From Azorhizobium sp943371865 (GTDB taxonomy: Bacteria; Pseudomonadota; Alphaproteobacteria; Rhizobiales; Xanthobacteraceae), in assembly GCF_943371865.1 (NCBI RefSeq), contig NZ_CALRWL010000010.1, forward strand, positions 62,001-126,000: a DNA stretch of 64,000 nt, in the 5' to 3' direction. Shown here one piece after another: positions 39,726 through 49,400 of this stretch (positions are counted from its first letter, which is position 1; each line of letters opens with the position of its first letter). Position numbers and translations under genes: made by a program. The notes beneath the pieces were generated by a model. It did not search any database. It had not been told where the DNA came from and worked only from the letters and a program-made list of their open reading frames with translations.

Positions 39726-41819
39726 ATGAGTGCTGAAGCGCCGGTCCAGACCGACCGCCTGCTGACCCTGACCACTCCCCTGGGCGGTGACGTGCTGATC
39801 CCGACCGCATTCACCGGCACGGAGGGGCTTTCGCAGCTGTTTCAATTTACCCTGGCAATGGTGTCGAAGCAGAATGCGATCACGCCCGACAGCCTGCTGG
39901 GCAAATCGGTGACGCTCCAGATCGCCCGGCCGCAAGCCGACCCACGCTACATCAATGGGATCGTGATCGCCTTCAAGGCCGCCGACCAGATGGTGGACGG
40001 CATGCGCAATTATGAGGCCCTGGTCGCGCCGAAGCTGTGGCTGATGACCCGCACCGCCGACTGCCGCATCTTCCAGAACCAGACCGTGGTGCAGATCGCC
40101 GAGACGCTGCTCTCCGACGCCGGAGTGTCCGACTACAAGAAGCAGGGCCTCACCGGCTCCCATCCCACCCGGGAATTCTGCGTCCAGTATCGCGAGACCG
40201 ATTACGCCTTCCTGACCCGCATCCTGGCGGAGGAAGGCATCTATTTCTATTTTCAGCACGCCAACGGCAGCCACACCCTGATCCTGAGCGACAGCGCCGC
40301 CGGATACGTGGATTGCGCCGACAAGAGCGTCCAGCATGCCCAGCCGGAGGCCGGCCACATGCTGGCGGTCCAGGCGTGGGAGTCGGGGTATTTCTTCCAG
40401 TCCGGCAAGACCACGCTGAGCGACTATAATTTCGAGCAGCCCACCACCGATCTCACCGCATCCACCACCACGGTTCTGAGCAATTCCAGCTTCAAGTCCT
40501 GGGAAATCTACGATTATCCCGGCGACTATGAGGTCAAGGATGTGGGCACCTCCACCTCCCGGGTGCGCATGGAAGCGGATGAGGCGAACTATGCCATCAC
40601 CAAGGGGCGCGGCACCTATCCCTCGTTCCAGGCCGGCGCCAAATTCACCATGGCCAAGCACGAAGTGGCGTCCGAGCAGGGACGCAGTTGTGTCCTGGCC
40701 AGCGTGAGCCACGAGGCGAAGGATCTGTCCCATCTGGGCAACCAGACCACCCCGCAGCAATATACCAACACCTTCACCGCGCTGCCCGCCACCACGGGAT
40801 ATCGCCCGCCGCCGGTGACCCGGCGCCCGATCATTCCCGGACCGCACACCGCGACCGTGGTCGGGCCGTCCGGCGAGGAAATCTATTGCGACAAGTATGG
40901 CCGCATCCGGGTCCAGTTCCATTGGGACCGCCTCGGCACCAACAATGAGAAGAGCTCGTGCTGGATCCGCGTGGCCCAGAGCATGGCCGGCAACAGCTGG
41001 GGCACCCTGTTCACGCCCCGCGTGGGCATGGAAGTGGTGGTGGAATTCCTGGAGGGCGACCCGGATCGGCCGCTGGTGACCGGCTGCGTCTACAACGGCA
41101 CCAACATGCCGCCCTATACCTTGCCGGACAACAAGACCCAGAGCGGGTTCAAGAGCCGCTCCAGCGCCCAAGGCGACGCCACCACCTTCAACGAGCTGCG
41201 GTTCGAGGACAAGAAGGGCTCGGAGTTGATCTATATTCACGCCCAGAAGGACCAGACCCGGGACGTGGTGAATGACGATACCCTGACCGTGAACAACGAC
41301 CAGACCATCACCATCGTCAACAACCGCACCGAGACGGTGCAAAAGGGCAATGAGACCGTCACGGTCTCCAAGGGCAATCGCAGCGTCACCATCAGCGAGG
41401 GCAATGAGGCGCTCACCGTGACCCAGGGCAATCAGACCCTGACCGTCTCCGGCGGCAATTCCACCACCACGGTCTCCAAGGGCAATGCCTCCACCACCGT
41501 CTCGGAAGGCAACCATGCCCTCACGGTGTCGAAGGGCAATTCCACCACCGAGATCAGCCAGGGCAACCAGACGGTGACGCTAGGCTCGGGCAATGCCACG
41601 CTGCAATGCAATGGCGGCAGCATCACGCTGCAGGCGGCGCAGACCATCACCCTGAAGGTGGGCGGCAATTCCATCACCATCAGCCAGAGCGGCATTGCCC
41701 TCAAGGGAACGCAGATCACCCTGACCGGCGACGCCAAGGTGCAGGTCAGCGGCCCCATGGTCAGCGTGAACGGCAGCGGCACAGTGCAGGTCCAGGGCGG
41801 CCTGGTGACCATCAACTGA
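39726..41819 (+). CDS. vgrG: VgrG / TssI spike protein
   Basis: This 697-residue protein trimerises into the puncturing spike, equivalent to a fused phage gp27/gp5. It has the gp27-like N-terminal half (LLTLTTPLGGDVLIPTAF; FCVQYRETDYAFLTRILAEEG), the OB-fold region with EIYCDKYGRIRVQFHWDR and SCWIRVAQSMAG, and the characteristic TPRVGMEVVVEFLEGDPDRP. A C-terminal beta-helix is made from ten 9-residue repeats starting with G-N. There is no C-terminal enzymatic extension (the chain ends with VQGGLVTIN), so it is a structural spike, not an evolved VgrG. It should pair with the PAAR protein encoded upstream. Confidence 0.96.
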   Translation: MSAEAPVQTDRLLTLTTPLGGDVLIPTAFTGTEGLSQLFQFTLAMVSKQNAITPDSLLGKSVTLQIARPQADPRYINGIVIAFKAADQMVDGMRNYEALVAPKLWLMTRTADCRIFQNQTVVQIAETLLSDAGVSDYKKQGLTGSHPTREFCVQYRETDYAFLTRILAEEGIYFYFQHANGSHTLILSDSAAGYVDCADKSVQHAQPEAGHMLAVQAWESGYFFQSGKTTLSDYNFEQPTTDLTASTTTVLSNSSFKSWEIYDYPGDYEVKDVGTSTSRVRMEADEANYAITKGRGTYPSFQAGAKFTMAKHEVASEQGRSCVLASVSHEAKDLSHLGNQTTPQQYTNTFTALPATTGYRPPPVTRRPIIPGPHTATVVGPSGEEIYCDKYGRIRVQFHWDRLGTNNEKSSCWIRVAQSMAGNSWGTLFTPRVGMEVVVEFLEGDPDRPLVTGCVYNGTNMPPYTLPDNKTQSGFKSRSSAQGDATTFNELRFEDKKGSELIYIHAQKDQTRDVVNDDTLTVNNDQTITIVNNRTETVQKGNETVTVSKGNRSVTISEGNEALTVTQGNQTLTVSGGNSTTTVSKGNASTTVSEGNHALTVSKGNSTTEISQGNQTVTLGSGNATLQCNGGSITLQAAQTITLKVGGNSITISQSGIALKGTQITLTGDAKVQVSGPMVSVNGSGTVQVQGGLVTIN
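41343..41612 (+). repeat. Ten in-frame 27-bp repeats in vgrG
   Basis: From 41343 the coding sequence repeats AAGGGCAAT-like triplets every 27 bases, giving G-N-x-x-x-T-x-S-x units every 9 residues from about residue 541 to 630. These are protein beta-helix repeats. Confidence 0.75.
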
Positions 41820-41830
41820 GGGAGGCAATC

Positions 41831-42430
41831 ATGACGTTCGGATTTCTTCCCAAGCTCCGGTTCGCCTTGGCGAGCCATTTGACCACGCAGATCGAACCGA
41901 GCGAGGAGGCGCTGGCCCTCCTGACCCCCGACATGACCGCGGCCGGACTGATCCAGGCCCTTGCGGATGCCGGCCTGGTCACCGAGGCCATGCGCTATCT
42001 GGCGCTGGGCCTGCCGCGCCGGGAGGCGGTGTGGTGGGCCTGCGCCGTCCGCCAGAGCCTGCTGCCGGCGGAACTGCCGGCGGCGGAGGCGGCCGCCTGG
42101 AATGCGGCGGAGGCCTGGGTCTACCAGCCCACGGAAGCCAACCGTCGCGCCGCCTATGCGCCGGCGGCGGCGCTGAAGTTCGAGACCCCGGGCGCTTATG
42201 CGGCCTTGGGCGTGTTCTGGTCCGGTGGCAGCCTCGCCCCGCCCGAGGCCGCCGTGGTGGTGCCGCCGGGAGACGCCCTCACGGGGAGCGCCATTGGCGC
42301 CTCGTTGCTGCTATCCTGCGTGCCGGGGCCGGCGAAGACCATTGGCGCGCGCCACAGCTCGGCGCTGCTGATTGGCGTCGACATCGCCAATGGGGGCAGC
42401 GGGCAGCCGGCCGAGACCAGGAGCGCGTGA
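41831..42430 (+). CDS. T6SS-associated protein, DUF6931-like
   Basis: This 199-residue soluble protein starts at ATG 41831 behind GGAGG, 11 bp after vgrG. It contains an alpha-helical N-terminal half with a run of Ala/Trp residues (REAVWWACAVRQSLLP, AAWNAAEAWVYQPTEANRR) and a second half with GAYAALGVFWSGGSLAPP. I recognise this as the DUF6931-type protein often found between vgrG and the FHA gene in Rhizobiales T6SS clusters. Its role is unknown to me. Because it follows vgrG closely it could be an adaptor or chaperone for cargo loading, which is inference. Confidence 0.68.
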   Translation: MTFGFLPKLRFALASHLTTQIEPSEEALALLTPDMTAAGLIQALADAGLVTEAMRYLALGLPRREAVWWACAVRQSLLPAELPAAEAAAWNAAEAWVYQPTEANRRAAYAPAAALKFETPGAYAALGVFWSGGSLAPPEAAVVVPPGDALTGSAIGASLLLSCVPGPAKTIGARHSSALLIGVDIANGGSGQPAETRSA

Positions 42431-42435
42431 GGACC

Positions 42436-43452
42436 ATGGCGCCCAATTTGCGACTGACAATCATCGAGCCTGCCATCCTGCCGCTGCATGAGCGCACCCG
42501 CAGCGTCACCCAATGCCCGTTCCGGATCGGCCGGGAGGACGACAATGACTGGGTCATCGATGATCCGGCCCGCCTCGTCTCGCGCCATCACTGCACCATC
42601 GAGTTCAAGTCCAATGTGTTCCTGGTCATTGATACATCGATCAATGGCCTGCTGGTGAACACCTCCGATCAGCCGCTCGGCAGGGGCAACTCCGTCATCC
42701 TCAGCGATGGCGACGTGCTGCATCTGGCCAATATCAGCATCTCCGTCGGCGTCAGCGACAGCGTCGAGAGCGCGCGGGATCCGTTCCTGGCCATTCTGCC
42801 CGGCGCGGGCGGCACGCGCCCGGCGCCCCGCCCGACCGGCGACGAGCTGTTCGGCGACGGTCGCAATGTGGTGCAGGACACCGCCTTTCCCGCTTACGCG
42901 CCCTCGCCTTTGCTGCCCTGGGCCGAGGACGAGGCGACCCCGCTGCCCCGCCCCCTGTTCGCCCAGAGCGCCTGGCAGACCGAAACCCAATCGGACCATG
43001 CGCCGGCGGAGTTCCAGGCGCTGGGGACGATCAAGCCGGTGAATGCCCATATCCCCGACGCCTGGGATGACGAGGAGCCGGCTTTCGCCCCGCGCAAGGC
43101 CGCGCCACCGCGTCTCCCCGAACCCCGGCCCGCGGATACCGCCGCGCTGCCGCGGAGCGTCGTGCTGTCGCTGGTGGAGGCGCTGAGCCGGGTCGCCCGG
43201 GCCGCCGATCCGAGCGCACCGGAAGACCTGCTCGCCGGGACCTCGGAGGAGGCCTTGGGCCGGCTTTCCCAATTGGACCCGGAATGGGCCAGCCTGTCCC
43301 TGGTCAGCCTGTCCGTACGCATTGCCAAGCAGCTTTCAGCCAGCCGGGACTTTGCATCCGGAGGGGAACAGGCACGCCAGCCGCTCGACGATTGGCCCGC
43401 TCCCCCCCTTCCCGCGCGGCGCACGCCCTTTGACGGAGACGACACGCAATGA
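42436..43452 (+). CDS. tagH: T6SS-associated FHA-domain protein (TagH/ImpI-like)
   Basis: This 338-residue protein has an N-terminal forkhead-associated domain (about 5-105) with the phosphothreonine-binding residues in place: G32-R33, S49-x-H51 and N70-G71. A proline-rich linker of about 130 residues follows, then a C-terminal helical part (about 230-320), as in TagH/ImpI. In characterised T6SSs the FHA protein reads phosphorylation by the kinase PpkA, with PppA reversing it. Neither ppkA nor pppA is seen in this cluster, so either a distant kinase supplies the signal or the switch is lost. It overlaps tssK by 4 bp (ATGA). Confidence 0.87.
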   Translation: MAPNLRLTIIEPAILPLHERTRSVTQCPFRIGREDDNDWVIDDPARLVSRHHCTIEFKSNVFLVIDTSINGLLVNTSDQPLGRGNSVILSDGDVLHLANISISVGVSDSVESARDPFLAILPGAGGTRPAPRPTGDELFGDGRNVVQDTAFPAYAPSPLLPWAEDEATPLPRPLFAQSAWQTETQSDHAPAEFQALGTIKPVNAHIPDAWDDEEPAFAPRKAAPPRLPEPRPADTAALPRSVVLSLVEALSRVARAADPSAPEDLLAGTSEEALGRLSQLDPEWASLSLVSLSVRIAKQLSASRDFASGGEQARQPLDDWPAPPLPARRTPFDGDDTQ

Positions 43453-44783
43453 ATTCCAACGGCAAGGTCGTCTGGTCCGAGGGCATGTTTCTGCGCGCCC
43501 AGCATTTCCAGCAGCAGGACCGCTACCTCGAGCGCCTGGTGCGGCTGCGGGTGGAGGGCTTGTGCCCATTCCCCTGGGGACTGCGCGCCATCTCCATCAA
43601 TCGCGACCTGCTGGCTTTGGGCAAGTTCGCCCTGGATCGCTGCGAGGGGGTATTCGAGGACGGCACGCCGTTCGCCATTCCCGAAGATCACCAGCATCCC
43701 GACCCCATCGACCTGCCCATCACCCTGACCGATTCCGTGGTCTATCTCTGCGTGCCGGTGCGCCAGCGCGGGGCGGCGGATGTGGAGGTGGGCACCAGTT
43801 CCAATTCGGCGGCGCGCTTCGGCTCGGAAGAGCAGGACGTGGTGGACGAGATCAGCGGCTCCAACAACACCGCCCATATCCGCACTGCGCGCCTGCGGCT
43901 GTCGCTGCTGCTCCAGCACCAGGATCGCAGCGGCTTTCATTGCCTGGGCCTGGCGCGGATCGCGGAGGTGGGCGCCGACCGCAAGGCGCGGCTGGATCCA
44001 AACTACATTCCGCCGTTCCTCGATGCCTCCGCCTCGCCGGTGCTCAACGGCTTCCTCAACGAACTCACCGCCATGCTGCACCATCGCGGCGAAGCGCTGG
44101 CACCAAGGGTCACCGGCGCCGACAGCCAGGGCGTCGCCGAGATCGCCGACTTCCTGATGCTCCAGGTCATCAACCGGGCCGAGCCGCATCTGGCGCATCT
44201 GGCGCGGCTGTCCTCCCTCCACCCCGAGCGGCTCTACACCACGCTGATGGAACTGGCGGGCGAGCTCTCCACCTTCACCGCGCTGCAAAAGCGGCCGCGC
44301 GACTTTGCCGTGTATCGCCACGACAATCTGGAGGACACGTTCGAGACCGTGATGATCGAATTGCGGCGCTCCCTCAGTGCGGTGCTGGAGCAGACCGCGG
44401 TGCAGATCGCCTTGCAGGATCGCAAATACGGCATCCGCGTGGGGATTATCGAAGACCGCAACCTGATCTCGAACGCCACCTTTGTGCTGGTGGTGAAGGC
44501 GGAGATGCCCGGCGAAGTCATTCGCCGCTCCCTGCCCTCCCTGATCAAGATCGGCCCGGTGGAGCAGATCCGCGAACTGGTGAACGTCCAGCTGCCCGGC
44601 ATTCGGGTGCGCCCCCTGGCCATGGCGCCCCGGCAAATTCCCTACAATGTGGGCGCGGTGTATTTTGAGTTGGAGTCCGCCAATCCGCTGTGGAAGCAAC
44701 TGGCCCTCTCCGGCGGCGTCGCGGTCCATCTGGCCGGCGAGTTTCCAGGCGTTCACATGGAGATGTGGGCCATCCGCAATTAA
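43449..44783 (+). CDS. tssK: T6SS baseplate protein TssK
   Basis: This 444-residue protein forms trimers that link the baseplate to the TssL/TssM membrane complex. The start NGKVVWSEGMFLRAQHFQQQDRY is a diagnostic TssK signature, and the C-terminal ISNATFVLVVKAEMP and PRQIPYNVGAVYFELE segments are also typical. The length fits the family. The ATG overlaps the stop of the FHA gene, giving translational coupling. It precedes tssL by about 90 bp. Confidence 0.96.
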   Translation: MNSNGKVVWSEGMFLRAQHFQQQDRYLERLVRLRVEGLCPFPWGLRAISINRDLLALGKFALDRCEGVFEDGTPFAIPEDHQHPDPIDLPITLTDSVVYLCVPVRQRGAADVEVGTSSNSAARFGSEEQDVVDEISGSNNTAHIRTARLRLSLLLQHQDRSGFHCLGLARIAEVGADRKARLDPNYIPPFLDASASPVLNGFLNELTAMLHHRGEALAPRVTGADSQGVAEIADFLMLQVINRAEPHLAHLARLSSLHPERLYTTLMELAGELSTFTALQKRPRDFAVYRHDNLEDTFETVMIELRRSLSAVLEQTAVQIALQDRKYGIRVGIIEDRNLISNATFVLVVKAEMPGEVIRRSLPSLIKIGPVEQIRELVNVQLPGIRVRPLAMAPRQIPYNVGAVYFELESANPLWKQLALSGGVAVHLAGEFPGVHMEMWAIRN

Positions 44784-44870
44784 GGTTAAGCAATAGTTTT
44801 TGCCAAGATCTCCTCCACGCCATGGGAACCACGGCTAAAAGGAGTGAGCAGTGGATTGAAAGCGGAGAAA

Positions 44871-46439
44871 ATGACCCAAAAAGGGACGGAAGACGGAGGG
44901 GCGGAAGAGACCATTTTCGCTCGTCCAGGCGCCGCCCGAACCACGGGCGCCGTGGTGGCGGCCGCCGCCGACACGCCGCTGAAGCGCCCGCCCGCCCCGT
45001 CGGCGGCGAGCCCGGTGGATGTCGCGGTCGCAAGCTATGGCAGTTCCGATCCGGTGCGGTCATCTCCGTTCCTGGAGCCCGGGGGCGGACACCCGGCGGA
45101 TGATGTGCTTCCGTCCCGGACCCGGTCCGCCCGCAACGGGCGATCGGCGCCGCCCGCCGCCCCGGTGGCGGCGCCCGCGCGGCGGGAGCCTTCCAACGCG
45201 CTCTACGCCGCTCTCGACGTCTATCGCTACAATCCCAGCCTTGGCCTGGCCGCGCCCATCTTCGATCTGCTGGCCAGCATCGCCGCCACCACCGAGGCGC
45301 CCGACGTCGAATGGCTGCATCAGACCCTGGTGGAAGGGCTGCAGGATTTCGAGAGCCAGGCCGCCACATATGGCCTCTCGAGCCGCCATGTGCGCGTGAC
45401 CCTCTATGCGTTGGCCGCGACCGTGGACGACGGCATCCTCAAGACCAATTGGGGCAAGGACAGCTTCTGGTCGTCCAAGAGCATGATTTCCATGTTCTTT
45501 CAGGAGACCTGGGGCGGCGAGCGGTTTTTCCTCCTGCTGCAGCAGATGAAGATATCGCCGCAGGCCGCGCTGAAGGAGCTCGAATTCTTCTATTACTGCC
45601 TGGAATTCGGCTTTGAGGGCAAATACCGGCTGGTGACCAATGGGGCCGGTGAGCTGGCCCATCTGCGTGAGGAAATCTACCAGATCCTGCGCAGTTCCTA
45701 CGGCGCGGTGAAGACGGAGCTGTCGCCCAAATGGCACGGGGTGAGCGTTCGGCATCATCGCCTGCGGGAGATGCTCCCGGTCTGGATCGGCGCCACGGCG
45801 CTGCTGGTGATCATGTTCTTTGCCTTCATCCAGTTGTCCAGCGTGCTGCGGCGCGACACCGCCATCATCACCGAGAAGGTGATGTCGCTGTTGGCCTCGC
45901 CCATCCCGCACCCCGTGGTGACATTGCCGGCGGAGCCGCCGGTGGTGGAACCCGTGGCCCCGGTCGTGCGCCCGCCGGCGCCCGCCCCGCCGCCCCCGCC
46001 CATCCTCACCGCCTATGAGATCGTCTCCAAATTCCTGGAGCCGGAACAGAAGGCCGGCGTGCTGCAAGTGCTCAAGTCTGGCGATCAGGTGGTCATCCGC
46101 ACCGTGGGCGAGGTTTTCGCCACCGCCAGCACCAATATCCGCACGCCCTTCATCGACGTGCTGACCCATGTGGCGCAGGCCCTCATGAAGACCAACGGGC
46201 CGGTGGTGGTCATCGGCTATAGCGACAATGTCCCCATTCGCACCGCGGCCTTCCCGGACAATCTGGCTTTGTCCCAGGCGCGGGCCGGCCGGGCATCGGA
46301 TTTCCTGGCCGCGGCCATGGGCAGCCCGCTGCGGTTGAGCGCCACCGGGCGCGGCGCCGCCGACCCCATTGCCACCAACAGTACGCCGGAGGGACGACAG
46401 GCCAACCGGCGTCTCGAAATCGTCCTGACCCCCCAATAG
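44871..46439 (+). CDS. tssL: T6SS inner-membrane protein TssL with C-terminal OmpA domain (DotU/IcmH)
   Basis: This protein of about 522 residues has an N-terminal disordered, Ala/Pro-rich part (1-110, starting TQKGTEDGG and containing ETIFARPG, typical of IcmH). A DotU cytoplasmic domain follows (about 115-300: YRYNPSLGLAAPIFDLL, KDSFWSSKSMISMFFQETWGGERFF). There is a single membrane helix (about 301-325), a Pro-rich linker (about 345-380), and a periplasmic OmpA-like peptidoglycan-binding domain (about 421-520: VIGYSDNVPI, LSQARAGRASDFL, EGRQANRRLEIVL). The fused OmpA domain lets TssL grip the cell wall itself, replacing a separate TagL. ATG 44871 (GGAG three bases away) is chosen over GTG 44844. 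Confidence 0.95.
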   Translation: MTQKGTEDGGAEETIFARPGAARTTGAVVAAAADTPLKRPPAPSAASPVDVAVASYGSSDPVRSSPFLEPGGGHPADDVLPSRTRSARNGRSAPPAAPVAAPARREPSNALYAALDVYRYNPSLGLAAPIFDLLASIAATTEAPDVEWLHQTLVEGLQDFESQAATYGLSSRHVRVTLYALAATVDDGILKTNWGKDSFWSSKSMISMFFQETWGGERFFLLLQQMKISPQAALKELEFFYYCLEFGFEGKYRLVTNGAGELAHLREEIYQILRSSYGAVKTELSPKWHGVSVRHHRLREMLPVWIGATALLVIMFFAFIQLSSVLRRDTAIITEKVMSLLASPIPHPVVTLPAEPPVVEPVAPVVRPPAPAPPPPPILTAYEIVSKFLEPEQKAGVLQVLKSGDQVVIRTVGEVFATASTNIRTPFIDVLTHVAQALMKTNGPVVVIGYSDNVPIRTAAFPDNLALSQARAGRASDFLAAAMGSPLRLSATGRGAADPIATNSTPEGRQANRRLEIVLTPQ

Positions 46440-46466
46440 CGCGCCTGGAATGTCCCGGCTGAGGCA

Positions 46467-49400
46467 ATGCGAGCGATGACGAACATACTGACCTCCCGCG
46501 GCTTCTGGCGCTGGGTCGTGCTGACTGTCGTGACCGTGGGACTTGCCGCCGCGATCTGGTTCCTGGGTCCGAAGCTGGAGGTCGCGGGCGACGCGCCCTT
46601 GGCCGACATCCTGCCGCGGGCCTTGTGCCTGGTGCTCGTGCTGCTGGTGGACGTCCTGATCGTTCTCAGCTGGCACTGGCGGCGCGAGCCCAAGGGACAG
46701 GCCATGCCCGGCGGGTCCAATGGCGCCCGCGCCGTGGTGCCCACCGCGCCGGATGGCAAGGCGGAGGGGCAGATCACCGCCATGGAACAGGGCATGGCAC
46801 GGGCGCTCGGTGTCCTGCGCAGCATGCGGGAGTCCCGGCGCTGGGGTCATTCCTACGTCTATCAATTGCCCTGGTATCTGGTGTTCGGCCTGCCGGGATC
46901 GGGCAAGACCTCGCTGATCCGCGGCTCAGGCCTGCGCTTTCCCATCACCGAAGGGCGCAGCGGCGCCGGGCAGATGATCGCGCAGGGCGTCAACAGCGCC
47001 TTCTTCTTCACCGATGATGCGGTGCTGGTGGATACGGAAGGTCCGTTTCGACCGGATGGCAGCGTGGCGCCGGGTGGGAACCCGATCTGGAACGGCTTCG
47101 TCGGCCTCATCAAGAAGTACCGCGCGCGCCAGCCCATCAACGGGTTGATCCTGACCCTCAGCCTGCCGGACCTGGAGCGCTGGAGCGAGACCGAGCGGCA
47201 TGCGCAAGGCACCGAATTCCGCCACCAACTGGTGGCTTTGCAGGCCCGGCTGAAGGTGCGCTTCCCGATCTATATCGCACTCACCAAGGTGGATTCCGTC
47301 CCCGGCTTCCACGCCTTCTTCGAAGGCATCAGCCCCGAGGAGCGCAACGGGGTGTTCGGCCTCACCTTGCCGCTTTGCGATGAGAATGCGCAGACCAAAG
47401 ATGGCGAATCCATCTTCACCTTCATTGATCGCGAATATTTCAACCTGATGAAATGGCAGCTCCCGCGCGTATTGGAGCGGGTGAACACGCAGTCCGATCC
47501 GGTCCGCGGCTTCGACACATTCATGTTCCTGCCGCAGATGGCGACGCTGAAGCCGATCATCTGCGATTTTCTCGAAATCATGTTCAAGCCGAACGGCTAC
47601 GAGCGCCCCTTGCTGCTGCGCGGCATGTATTTCACCAGCGCGGACACGCAGGAAAGCGATGCGAAGCCGCACTATCGCCTGATCCAGAGCGAGCGGGCGA
47701 AGGACGCGGTGGCCGGCGAGCGCCGCCGCATCGGCTATTTCATTCATGACGCGCTGGAAAAAGTGGTCTTCGGCGAGGCGGGCCTGGTGGAGGTGGACCC
47801 CGATGTCCAGCGCCGCCAGAAGCGCCTGCTGTTCGGCATCACCGGGCTCGGGGCGCTGCTGGCCATCGGCCTGACCGCTTGGTGGACGGTGAGCTTCATC
47901 GACAATCGCAACCTCCTGCTGCAGGTGGGACGCAGCGCCGAGAAGATCGAGCCGCTGATCTCCGCGCTCGGCAATGATCCCACCGTGTCGGTTCCCGGCC
48001 GCGAGGATTTCTCGACCGTCCTGCCCGTGCTGACCGCCCTGGCCGCGCTGCCCACCGGCTGGAACGAGCGCGACAAGCCGGTGCCGCTTCAGATGACCGG
48101 GGGCCTGAACCAGGAGCGCTTCCTGGCGCCCGTGACCCGCACTGAATATACCGACGCGCTTCAGACCCTGTTCCTGCATCGGCTTGAGGCCATGATGCAG
48201 CGGCAGATCGAGGACAACCTGACCAAGCCCAGCAACCTCTATGGCGCGCTGATGGTCTATCTGATGTTCGGCGGCGCCGGCCCCATGGATAAGGATCTGG
48301 TCCAGGAATGGATGCGCCGGGAATGGAGCGTTGCCTATCCGGGGCCAGGCCAGGCCCCGCTGCGGGCCGCGCTCGCTGTGCAATTGACCAATCTGCTGGA
48401 AGCCGGCTTCCCCCCCATCGAGATGAATGTCGGCCTGATCGTGCGGGCGCGGGCGGTGCTGAACCAATATCCCACCGCCGAGCGGGGCCTGGCCATCATC
48501 CAGAACCTGCCCGAGGTGAAGAATCTGCAGCCCTGGACCGTGGCCGAAAGCGCCGGTCCGCTGGCGAGCTATGCCTTGGTGCGGCGCTCGGGCAAGACGC
48601 TGGCCGAAGGCATTTCCGGCATGTACACCGCCGATAATTTCTTCAGCGTCATCCTCCCGGCCATCGCGAAGGCGGCCGAGGTGCTGGTGCATGAGGACTG
48701 GGTGCGCACGCCGGTGAACAACAGCACGCCCACCCTGGTCCGCCTGACGCGGCTCAAGAGCGACATGCTCAATCTCTACACCAGCGACTATGCCGCCGAG
48801 TGGGAAGCCTTGCTCAGCGATGTGACGCTGGCGCCGTTTTCCAATCTGCAGCAGGAAATGGCCGTGCTCCAATCGGTGGTCGGGCCGCCCTCGCCGCTGA
48901 AGCTCTATCTGACCGCGGTGGCGCAGCAGACCACCCTCACCCCCCCTGCGCCCCCGGTGACGGTGCCGGGCGCCTCCGCCGCGAAGGCGGAATTGTCCAA
49001 CCTGCTCAGTTCGGCCCCCTCGCCCGGCCAGGCGGTCACCAACCGCTTTTCCGGCCTGCATCAGTTCACCAATGGCACGCCGGCGCCGGTGGACGACGTG
49101 ATCAAGGCCTTAGCGCAGTTGCGCATGGTCATCGGGCCGGCGGCCAGCATGGGGGATGCCAGCCCCGCGCAGGTGACGGAACTCACCTCCGGTGCTTCGT
49201 TCGCGCAGATCATGGGCCAGCTCAAGCTGAGCACGCTCAGTGCCCCGCCGGCCATTGCGGACTCGATCATGTCGCTGGTGCGCCAGACCTCGACCATCGC
49301 CAATGCGGGGGTGCGCGAGGATCTGAACACCACCTGGAAGGCGCAGGTGCTCCCCTTCTGCCAGGCGGCGATCAATGGGCGCTATCCGTTCGAGAACGCG

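Noticed and set aside
41343..41612. Regular 27-bp repeats resembling a CRISPR array
   Set aside because: The repeats are in frame within vgrG, without spacers, and encode a 9-residue protein beta-helix repeat.
45060..49061. Long minus-strand open frames opposite tssL and tssM
   Set aside because: They have the same cause (GC-rich codons with few stops in the opposite frame), and the translations are rich in His, Gly and Arg without any recognisable fold.
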